64,000 bases of DNA, taken from assembly GCA_035610365.1 (NCBI GenBank), contig CM069432.1:14942001-15006000 (forward strand), read 5' to 3'. The notes beneath the pieces are model-generated. The model was not told the DNA's origin. It did not search any database and worked only from the letters and a program-made list of their open reading frames with translations. The translations under genes and the position numbers were made by a program. Shown one piece after another: positions 54,741-64,000 of this stretch. Numbering within the stretch: the stretch's first letter is position 1; each line of letters starts with the position of its first letter. The DNA comes from Aquatica leii (Eukaryota > Arthropoda > Insecta > Coleoptera > Lampyridae).

Positions 54741-56345
54741 CGAAGCTTTGAGATATTCAAATTTGCTCATTGATTATAACTAAGTTAAAAAATCGACTTT
54801 GCAAAACTAATTTGTTTTGCCCCAATTTTCATTGCAATTAATCACCGTGTCTCATTAAACTAAAAACAATAAAAATTTTATTAATTTATCCATTTGATAC
54901 AATTATTAACTAGAATCAAGAATTATCGTCGCGTTTTACCAACATGGAAATAAAAAAAATTGTTTATTATAAAAATACAAACGCACTACCTGTTTCAGAA
55001 AATTGGTAGGTAATAAAAAATCGCAAAATTACAATAACTCGTAATCAATTACGTATGTTTTCTGAATAAATACATTTTGTGATGCTGAAACGAACATCTA
55101 AAGATAACTATTTTCATAAACAGTAAATTGCGTTTGGACGCTCTACGTAAACAAAAGTTTTAGAATCTGTTGTTCGTTTAAGAGTATGTAAAAGAATCGA
55201 TAAACAAAATACAATATTCTATTTTTGTTTTAGGTTTATTTTGTTTTGTATAAAAAAACATGTTTTTGTACAACTTTTACATTAATCAACATTAAACTTT
55301 TTGTTTTTAAAATTTAAAATTCAGTAATAACGTTTTTTAAGCGATTTCGAATATTAGTGTTTTTTCAGAAGAAAACTTAAATGAATTTTATTTTAAATAA
55401 TTTAGAAATGGAACAAAAATTTTTAAAACTATAACCAAATTGGTTACTCACAAAAATATTTAGTAGTTCTAACAATTTATTTAAACTAAATTTGTAATTG
55501 TAATGTAATTTTTGTTTAAATTTAAGATGATATAGTTTTTACAAACTTATGTTTTAAAAATCCTTTAATAACAATCGGTTGTTAGTACAAAAAACTTTGA
55601 AACGTATACCTAAACGTACATTCGGGTATTTTTAGAGTTTGAAAAGAATTTAGATGATAAATTACTGAAGATCAAATAGCAAGTACGTAAACTTATTAGA
55701 AGGTAAAACTGTAAATTGATCGGACTCGCAAAAGGAATTTGTTTTAAATTCCAACGGAAAGCGTGAAAATGAACTTGAATAAGTTTAATAGTAAAGTATT
55801 TGCTTTAACACGTAGAATCGTAATAAAAATTGTACCCTCGGCAAAAAAGTAATTGCGCGCACACTATTTAAAAACCTTTAGTAACATTTTCGCGTTGCCG
55901 TTTATTTAAAAATTAATTGTTGAACATTTAATTAGCTTCCGTGAGGCAGTTGATACAATGTTTAAAACAATCAATTTCAATGTGTAAAACTAAAACTAAA
56001 CGTAAAAATAATTATTTTTAACGCAACAAATAAAGACGTTTGAATCTTTGTTTAATTATTAATTATTTTACGTTAACAATTTTAGTTTACTTTTATTTTT
56101 AATTTGCAGCTCAACGAATAATAAGAGTTTTAAGTTACATGACAATTTTGTATTAATCTTTTTTGTTTTAAACTTTTTTGTTTGCGTTTTTTCGTTTTGG
56201 AATTTTTAATATTTCATCATTTTACGGACGTCTTTGTTAATTGTTATATTATTTTTTAATTCATCCGCAATTAGGTACAAGAAGTATATAATTTTACGTA
56301 TTTATACATATAAGTTTAACTTTATTTGGTTGCTTAATTACTGCA
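54741..56345. other. Very AT-rich DNA, no gene
   Basis: No coding frame or structured repeat recognised. Confidence 0.5.
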
Positions 56346-58631
56346 TTACATTCTGTTTACATTTTTACATTTCATTATCCCCCTTCTCCTCTTAATTTTC
56401 TCTCCCTTCTCTACCCACTCCGCTCCTTTTTCGTTTTCTTTTAAGATTTCTTCTACTTTCATAACCTCTTCTCTTAACTCTCTGCATTTATCTCTCATGT
56501 GATTAAGGTCCTCCGTCTCTTCTGCACATAGTCTGTACATCTTTTCTTCTTTTTTCCAGTATTTGTTACCTAATTCTTTGTTCCCACATCTGAACCGTGC
56601 TATCATTTTTTTCTGATGTCCCTATCTCTCATTATTTCTTCCCTAACCCCTGCTTCCTGTCCGTTCTTCACTTTTCCTCCCTTTTATCTCTTTCCAACAT
56701 TCTTGTAGTATTTTGCATTCTGTTCTTTCCCTCAGTTCTTCCTCGTATTTTATGGTTCTTTTTTTTGTTTCTACGCTACTTGTACCTCCTCTCTCACAAT
56801 ATACCCCGGTGTATCTCTGTCCAGTTCCAATACCCATCTCTAGTATTTTTCTTGTAGCCTCTCTACCTTCCTCCAATCCTTCCACCCCCATATTTCCGCC
56901 CCATACATTACCACCATTTTCATTAACTTTTCCAATAACAGCTTTCTTTTTTCTATATCCATCTCAAATACCCTTTCCCCCACACCTCACATTTGTCCTA
57001 TTAATCTGTTTTCTTTCCTCACTCTTTCCCTTATGTGTTCTCCCTCCTCATTATCCTGCTATTCTCTCTTTATATCTTTCCTCCAGCCTCTTCATTTGTG
57101 ATTACAAAATATATTATTGATTCTCCCCCATTCATTAATCTTCCCTCTTTCTATTTATTATTTCCCACCATTTTTCGTTGCACATTTCCAGCAGTTCTTC
57201 TCCTTCTTTATTTATCACTTTGTCCTTTGTTTTTCTCTTTCTCCTCTCTTGTATTCCCCTTCTTCCTTTATACTTGCGTTGAAGTCCCTTTGTACTATTA
57301 TCTATCCTTCCTCCCTCTCCTCTATTATCTCTTCTATAGTTTTTCTTGTTTCTTTTATTCTACTGCTATAAACGGTCACTATTTTTATTTTTGTTTTTCC
57401 CAACTGTATGTTCCTTTCTACAACTCCTCATCTCGGTTGCACTTTCTCTTTCTTTTCCTGACAACCATTTTTTTCTTGTTCCCGTTATTACACCCCCTTT
57501 TGCTCTCCCTTTACTCTCTCTCTTTCTGCATGTTGCACCACCCACTCAAATTCCTCCGGCAACTAATTTTCCCACCACTCTCATTTTTTTTCTTCCATCC
57601 ATGTTTCTTGTAATCCCACTACATCCTGTTTCTTGATGTACTTCAAAAAATCCTGTTCCTTGTTTTTTATTCCCGCTACGTTCCAAAACAATACTCTCAG
57701 TTCACTCACCTCCCCCTGCTCTTCTTCCTTACTTTCTTTTTTTTCCTCCTTTTCCTTTTCTTTTTCCATCACTCATTATTCCTTTTCTTTGCCATTTTGT
57801 CAACCTTCTTTCCTTTATCGCCCCCCCTTCGCCCTTTAGTTTTTTGCCCTTTGGTTATCTATTTTCTCTTCCCTTTCTCTGCTCATATGTATCTTTCTCT
57901 GTCTATCTTCATTTTCCTGTATCCTACCCATACTTTTTTCCCTTCCGCTCTTTTTTCCACCGCTATGTTAATTTTTTTTCTGTGTACTCTTCTTTCTTCC
58001 CATGTCAAATCGTGACATATATATTCTTGTATTCTATAATTTCTTCTTCTCCGTCATCACCTTCTGTTTTTCCTCACATCCTCTTATTTCCGCCACAACC
58101 ATATCATTTTTCTTTTCTTTGTTTATTACTGTCACCTTTTTCACTTCTGCTTCCACATTTAATTGTTCTTCCAGCATCAATGCTAAATCCTTTTTTAATT
58201 CTTTACTTCTCCACCCCTTTATTACAATATTATTCTTACTCTTCCATCTTTCCTCATCTTCCGCTTTTTTCTCCAGTTTTTCTATTATCTTCACCTGTTC
58301 CTCTTTTTATTTCCTCCACTTCTTTTCCCTTTCTCCAATTTCTTTTTTCTTTTCTTTGATTTCTTCCCTTATTCCTTGCATATTTTCTTCCATCTGTTTT
58401 ATCATTTCCCTCATTAATTCTTTTAACTCCTCTATTTCTTTCCTTCCTCCTTCTGATTTTGAGGTTTTTCCTTCGCATTCCTCCGTTACCTTTTTAATGT
58501 CCGGTAATCTTATTTTTTTTTCAAATATTTCTTGTCTTTCCTTTTCCTCTTCCTCTGTCTCTCTCTTTTATTCATTTCAGTTCTCATTTTTAACCCATCT
58601 TAACTTTTTTTCTTACTTTTTCGTGCTTTAA
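56346..58631 (-). pseudogene. Non-LTR retrotransposon with purine-rich sense strand, RT palm deleted
   Basis: On the minus strand: ORF1 from about 58600, a Glu/Lys coiled coil (EIEELKELMREMIKQMEENM region) followed by KSNNIVIKGWRSKELKKDL and VVAEIRGCEEKQKVM, an L1-ORF1p-like RNA-binding layout. Then the start of ORF2 near 57690 with an APE-type endonuclease (ELRVLFWNVAGIKNKEQDF, VVGLQETWMEE). After damaged endonuclease DNA, the C-terminal RT/after-RT part is found at about 57020-56640 (YGAEIWGWKEW, ERLQE, TGQRYTGVYCERGG) and a terminal knuckle at 56606-56346 (CGNKELGNKYW, then MYRLCAEETEDLNHMRDKC). The RT palm is absent. The long plus-strand frames over this interval (56597-58631) are low-complexity shadows of the C/T-rich strand. 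Confidence 0.75.
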
Positions 58632-58639
58632 AACGTCTG

Positions 58640-60939
58640 ACTTGTAGTGATTTCGCTTTAATTTTGATTTAAATGCAATAATTTCTATTAATGTAGGAGG
58701 TTGTCTTTTATCGCTGACCTTATTGATTATACTGTTTATTTGCCTTAATCTCACTTGTTCTTCACAGTTTTATACTTTTCCAACACGGTTTCTATTTTTC
58801 ACTTAATGTTTTTATTATTTTACACCCTTCTTCCTTCCTTCTTCCCTCTTACTACCACTACTAACTCTAGTTCCTTCACTCACTATCTTCTCCAACTTCT
58901 ACACTTGTATTTCACTTTTACGTTTTTTTAAATGTAAATACGACCTTCTACATCGAAAGATACCGCACGAAATTTTACGTATTTATTTTACAACAATAAT
59001 TTAATTTTATTTTATTGGTCACCTGTCGGTAAATAAGACCGTTCGTCGGGTTTTGACCGTGTCACGTTTAGCACACATTCGTAAGCGGACTTACCAGAAC
59101 AGTATAAGAAAATCAGGTAATATATAATCTCAGAGTTCAACGTCGAATTAATTTTACGTTTAACAAATACACAAAAAAAGCGAGAAAACAGGTACTCACG
59201 ATTATGCCCAAGATATGCGAATAGCTACATGCTTCAATTACCTCCTAAAACCGCTAAGAAAAATAAAATAATAATCAGATATAGTTTCCAACAGAAAGTA
59301 ATCGATTTTTATGAATCACTCCAAATTGGCAAACATGTAGCGCTATTACAATTACGCAAAATAAAAAAAACAACACCAAAATATGAATCAATGCTTGTCC
59401 CAGGAACACGTTCACAAAAACTGCAACAATACTACACTAATTTAGAAGTATAATATATAAAAAATGCTATTAAACAACTACTTTACAGATCATCGCTCTA
59501 AATGAAGGGAAAAGCGGGCAAAACTTATACGGTACGAAAACCACACCAAGACGCTTTTAACATAACACTATATTACATCCTAAGTGTGATGCTAGTATGA
59601 TACTAAGGCAATTGGTGTGTTTTTCACGCATGTTTTTGGGTTCCGAAATGTAATCTTTTAGGTGGTAGATAATAAATTTAACTTGTTTCTTACCAGCACC
59701 ATACAATGAACAAAAAACATTTCTACAAACTCTATTTAAAACCGATTTTTATATTACATTCAAAAGAACAAGAACGTTTTAATCCCCCATTCGATTTAGA
59801 TCTAGATCTGGCAACCATTTTTTATAATTATTGGTCCTTCTAGAAATATATCCTGTTTCTCTTTGTTGTTAACATTATAAAATATTGTCAAAATATCTTG
59901 CTTAGCATTGTAGTTTATTTTGTCGAAACATTTGTATTTACAGTTACAGTTTTTTTAGACTTTTATTTTTGTTTTTAATGTAGATGTAAGATTTTTCTTC
60001 AGGTTTAATTTTTTAACAATATTTTTAGTCCACCTACTCTCATCTCTTGCTCGTTTTTTGCCAATTGATGTTTCACAACTGTTAGTGTCTGTTTGCTGCC
60101 AACACTTTCAGAATCACTATGAACGAGCGATTAAATTTCAGCAACTAAACACAGAAAAACTTCTAACGCTAGGTCGAGGGTCATAGGGAGAAAAATTAGG
60201 ACGTCTGACGGAATCGTCAAATTCTTCGTTTGGACTGTTCCTAGCCGACATTTTACAAAAACTATGTTATTTGACACACTCTCTAAATTTTACAAAACGA
60301 ACTAAATAACAAAATTAATAACTTACTAACACCGCGGAAAATCCATGTCTACATTGCGACGGCGCATCCAAGTGGCTAAAGTATGAACTATCCATTCTGT
60401 GCAAAAACGAGGCAGCTCCGGAGTTGTCTCTTTTTTCTATCGAGTCCAATAAGAAGCCATCTATATATTTATCGTATTTCTCTTCTGAGTTAACGAAGTT
60501 GCCTTGTCGTACCAATCGAAAACGTAATTATATGGAGCTGTAGCTCGACACAAGACACTTGCCAAGTTTTACTTGGTTTGCGACTTATTACCTACCTTTT
60601 TAAAGATTTTTAGTTAGATTTTGAATATTCGCTGAAGTTTTTTTAAATGCAAAACACCCAATTCATGCCGAACATAGTTTTACAGCTACCGAGAGTCCGG
60701 TAACAAATAAGGTACTAGAAAACTGGTCTCTAGTGAGGTTTCCCATTTTCATCAGATACTCGTGTTATTTCCGGACTACGTTGAACCAGTTGCAGGTTTT
60801 TTCTATTTGCATTGATATTATCCGGATAAAGTAGCACGGTGACTCCAAACCTAGCTTTTCCAGAACCTCCGTATAAGCTCATAAACTTCTTGAACTCTAT
60901 TTCTTCGAATTGATTCGTGGTTCTACTGCTTATTACTCT
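58640..60939. other. Mostly non-coding; a few short unassigned frames
   Basis: A 74-codon plus-strand frame at 59229-59453 (MLQLPPKTAKKNKIIIRYSF start) and minus-strand frames at about 60252-60140 (MSARNSPNEEFDDSV start, acidic/Pro-rich) and 60515-60315 (MVRQGNFVNSEEKYDKYIDG start) have protein-like composition but no family I know. The two minus-strand ones lie downstream of the gypsy pol on the same strand and could be leftovers of a separate copy's gag or 3' end. Confidence 0.3.
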
Positions 60940-63420
60940 GGTTCGGACCTAAACTTGTGTATTGTAGTTATCGCCAGCAAACGGGGCTTAACGGTCGACG
61001 TGGACCACTTTTGACTTGCCTCTGGGTGGTTTTCGGATGCGATATATAACGTCATTAATACGCTGCACGACTTAATATAGGCCCTTCCATTGCCTTTGCA
61101 GCTTAGGCGACAAACTACGTCTCCTTTGGGGGTTACACCACCAGACCATGTCGCCAGGTTGAAACACACCATTTTGTGTCTTGACAACATATTTAGTGTT
61201 CATCATGTCGCTGGAAATTTGTGTGTTTTTATAGACATCTTCATGTACTTTGTCTAGCGTTTTGGTCAGCTTGTTGACGTAATCTTCTCCAGCAACCGCT
61301 TCTTCCGGTCTTCGTCCAAATTGGAGGTCGCATGGCAGTCGTACTTCGTGACCGAGCATCACACTGGATGGTGTTTGGCCTGTGTTTTCTTTAGTGTTCG
61401 GACAATACTTTGGCTAAGTATTTTACCATTGTTCGATTCATCCGCTCAACCATGCCATCAGATTGAGGATGGAAAAGCGTCGTCCTAGTTTTCTTAATTC
61501 CCAACAGTCGGCAAACTTCTTGAAACAGCTCATACTTAAAATTGCGGCATTGATCGGAGTATAATTCCAACGGAACGCCAAACCGGCAGAAAAACTCTTT
61601 TACTAATACGTCTGCGACTGTAGCTGTTTTTTGATTGGGTATGGCGTAAGCCTCCTTCCATTTCGTGAAATAATCCATCACCACCAGGATATATATATAT
61701 TTCCCGAATCGGATTCTGAGAACGGCCCTGCGATGTCAATCGCTACGTTTTCTAAAGGGCTTCCTACGTATTGTTTCATGGGTGCTTTGCGCTTTCTCCT
61801 GATGCGCAAACCGTGCACCATTTCATGACGTCTTCTTTGCAGTTTATCCAGTAGAATCGTTTTCGCACTTTACCCAATGTCTTCTTAATGCCAAAGTGTC
61901 CAACTGATGTCCTATCGTGGAGATGCTTCAACACTTCTGACACTTTGCTCTTTGACACTACCAACTATAGTCTGTTTTCCGTGCTTTCGACACTTTCTAG
62001 GGATCGCTTAAAAAGACCGTCTTTTACTATCAAAGAGTTTATGCCCAAAGCAATCTTCCCAGGTTGGTCATCGACCGTTTTCTTTCCAGTCCAGGAGTAG
62101 TCTTATTACAGGATCGTTTTTTTTGTTCGCGACGTAACTGCTCAGGTTGCCACTCATCATCAACCATAGCTGTTCTTCGAAGGCATTTAGCTTTTGTTTC
62201 CAGTCACGAACAATAACTGCAGTCCGCCGGACATAGTCTTCTGGGCAAGGCATTAGCGTTCCAATGACTGCTTTCGGCGCGGTGTTCTGTGTCATAGTCA
62301 TACTCTTGCAGTCTCTCGACCCATCTTGCCACTTGTTTTTCCGGGTTACGGAACTACAGTAGCCATTTTAAAGCGGAGTGGTCCGTTTTCAGTAAAAATT
62401 TTTGTCCATACGAATATTTGTAGAAATGTTTGATGTACTTGACTACTGCTAACAGCTTCCTCCTAGTCACGAAATAAACCCTTTCTGGCCTAGACAAAAC
62501 CTTGCGATAAAACCGCACCTATGGCCAAATTACTTGCGTCAGTATCTAAAACAAATTTTCGATCTTCTCTTAAATAACTCAAAATTGGCGAAGTGACTAG
62601 GGCCTGTTTTAGTTGATAGAAAGGATTATCGCAGTCTTTATTCCATCTAAAATCTGCTCTTTCTTCCGTCATTTTCGTCAAAGGTTTGGCAATATTGGCA
62701 AATCCGGGTACAAATCGTCTATAATAGGTGTACAACCCAAAGAAACTTTGGACCTGATGTTTGTCAATTGGTCTTGTCATGCTTACACTGGTCGGATTTT
62801 GCCTGGGTCAGCTTTTACTTCATCTCCAGATACGACGTGGCTAAACTATTGCACTTCCTTTTTAAATACGTGGCATTTTTTTTGGCTCAGTTTGAGATTA
62901 GCCCAACGTAGTCGCTAGAACACTTCTTCCAAGTTATTCAAGTGTTCTTCAAACGAGTTTCCAACCACAATCACGTCGTCTAGGTAAACCAGGCACGACG
63001 TCTTCCAACACAATCTTCATTAAACGCTCTAACGTTGCAGGAGCGTTACACAGACCGAAGGGCATCACAGTGAACTGCCACAAACCAGTTCCAATCCAAT
63101 TTTACCTGCCAGTAACCACTTTTCAAATCTAACGTGTACAACCACTAGAATCCTGACGGGGTGTCTAACGTAACGTCAATTCTGGATAAAGCATAACTGT
63201 CCTTTTTTGTCACGTCGTTTAGCTGTCTGTAGTATACGCAAAACCTCGTTGATTCATCCTTTTTTTTTACGAGTATCACTGGGGATGCCTATGTGCTACT
63301 TAAAGATTCAATCACGTCTTCTCTCCCCATATTCGTAATTATTTGTTTGGCTTGTTTTCTTTTCGCTCAAGGAAGTCTTGATCTTCATCTTGATACTTTT
63401 GAATCAACTATTTAACTTTA
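60940..63420 (-). pseudogene. Ty3/gypsy pol (RT, RNase H, integrase), decayed
   Basis: Minus-strand order from 63400: RT fingers with damaged 'VKKKDESTRFC..YRQLND'; LDLKSGYWQVKL; QFTVMPFGLCNAPATLERLM; and the catalytic LVYLDDVIVVG intact near 62975. Connection (62780-62490: FVPGFANIAKPLTKMTEERA, FVLDTDASNLAIGAVLSQ) leading into RNase H. Integrase zinc finger at 61964-61776 (HDRTSVGHFGIKKT, CTVCASG). IN core 61739-61391 (MVMDYFTKWKEAYAIPN, LYSDQCRNFKYELF, HPQSDGMVERMNR: D, D, E). A C-terminal GDMVWW block (61362-61072). Frameshifts at most domain joins. gag and LTRs were not identified, so the copy is truncated at both ends. Confidence 0.85.
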
Positions 63421-63690
63421 GCCAGCTGGTCGTGCCATTTTCTCGAAAAATGAGATAGTTCCATAGAAAGGTACTATGTACTATCGGCAACATCTTATAA
63501 AACAGGCAACGTTAGTTCCTCAACAAAGATGCTATGTACAAAGCGCCCTCCTCTTTGTTGTGTTTTTGTTTAAGTGTGTTGGAATATAACTGAAGAATTT
63601 GTTTAAAATGAAAAAGAACGTCGTAAAAGGGGAACGGGAAGACTGAGTGACGAACAAAGGCGACGGAAAATCATATGAAACGAGGAAGGG
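63421..63690. other. Short spacer before the right-edge exons
   Basis: No recognised feature. Includes ATGAAAAAGAACGTCG at 63608, in a frame closed by TGA after 13 codons. Confidence 0.4.
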
Positions 63691-63790
63691 GACTGCTGTA
63701 GTTGAAAAGAAGAAACCTAACCTAGAAGTGAGTTTTTAACTTTTGAAATTATTTGTGTGCACCCCAAAATATGTGTATTCGTTCTTACAG

Positions 63791-64000
63791 GTAACATGTA
63801 AATGTAAATTTGATTGTAAGTCGTTGACTAACGTAAAAAGATTGACACTTTTTGAAAAATACTACGAAACCAGGCCTGATGTTCGTGGAACGTACATCAT
63901 GGGTTTAATACAGGTGACTAGCGTCAAGAGAAGAAGACATGGCTCATATGAAGACGCTCGTGACAGTCATCGTCAAATTATGCCATTCCAGATGGAAAAG
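63791..64000 (+). CDS. Open exon of an unidentified Cys/Arg-rich protein, partial at right edge
   Basis: After the acceptor TTCTTACAG (63782-63790) the frame is open to the window edge: VTCKCKFDCKSLTNVKRLTL, FEKYYETRPDVRGTYIMGLI, then VTSVKRRRHGSYED. A donor CTAGAA|GTGAGT at 63727/63728 would join an upstream exon (TAVVEKKKPNLE) in phase 0 across a 63-bp intron. The CxCxxxC start, 'Fxxx(Y/W)' segment and 'KRRR' block resemble a widespread insect protein family, often found as many genomic copies and probably transposon-associated. I do not know its function. Catalytic domains, if any, would lie beyond the window. Confidence 0.5.

Noticed and set aside
56597-58631. Long plus-strand frames encoding Phe/Leu/Ser-rich, membrane-like proteins
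   Set aside because: They are antisense shadows of a purine-rich non-LTR element whose minus strand shows ORF1, endonuclease and C-terminal motifs.

Overview
The window is AT-rich eukaryotic DNA, most likely from an insect. It has spliced exons with GT-AG borders, an arthropod-type TATA + TCAGTT core promoter, and a dense bed of transposable elements typical of insects (R1-like, LOA-like, Jockey, Ty3/gypsy, Penelope, Tc1, hAT, piggyBac, Merlin). I saw no bacterial operon, CRISPR array, rRNA or recognisable tRNA. Most coding signal is mobile-element protein, much of it broken by stops and frameshifts. Likely host sequence is limited to an Ig-domain exon at 27336-27564, a heat-shock-type promoter with a possible non-coding first exon near 16.1-16.4 kb on the minus strand, and possibly a spliced exon running off the right edge.

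Layout. 0-5.7 kb: a piggyBac-like transposase exon cut by the left edge, a small inverted-repeat element and a decayed Jockey RT. 5.9-10.2 kb: a nearly complete but decayed R1-group non-LTR element on the minus strand, with ORF1 zinc knuckles, an endonuclease and an RT. 10.6-15.1 kb: two divergent copies of one LOA-like non-LTR family in opposite orientation. 16.1-16.4 kb: a minus-strand promoter with phased heat-shock elements, TATA and initiator. 16.4-27.05 kb: a Ty3/gypsy element on the minus strand, split by a 6.3 kb Merlin-type (ISXO2-like) DNA transposon. The Merlin element has 8-bp target duplications, ~0.2 kb inverted repeats, an open transposase gene, internal 375-bp tandem repeats and telomere-like DNA. 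27.3 kb: the Ig-like host exon.

28.8-33 kb holds the most unusual cluster. A compact minus-strand set encodes an adenovirus/Polinton-type cysteine protease, a protein joining a parvovirus VP1-like phospholipase A2 domain to a basic, membrane-segment core-protein-like tail, and a small upstream ORF. It is split by a 1.36 kb TG...CA insertion with a 4-bp duplication. Small TTAA-type inverted-repeat sequences and a perfect 36-bp-arm hairpin lie around it. No polymerase, integrase, ATPase or capsid gene is visible, so it is a fragment of a Polinton/adintovirus-like element or a reduced relative.

33.5-46 kb: a decayed Penelope element that keeps a GIY-YIG motif, then fragments of gypsy integrase, hAT and Tc1. 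46.4-52.1 kb: a structurally complete but coding-dead gypsy element with 120-bp LTRs, a tRNA-Lys primer site and TAAT duplications. 52.5-54.7 kb: a second Penelope-like element whose repeated ends carry hammerhead-ribozyme-like cores. 56.3-58.6 kb: an internally deleted non-LTR element with an extremely purine-rich sense strand. 60.9-63.4 kb: decayed gypsy pol. 63.8-64 kb: an open exon.
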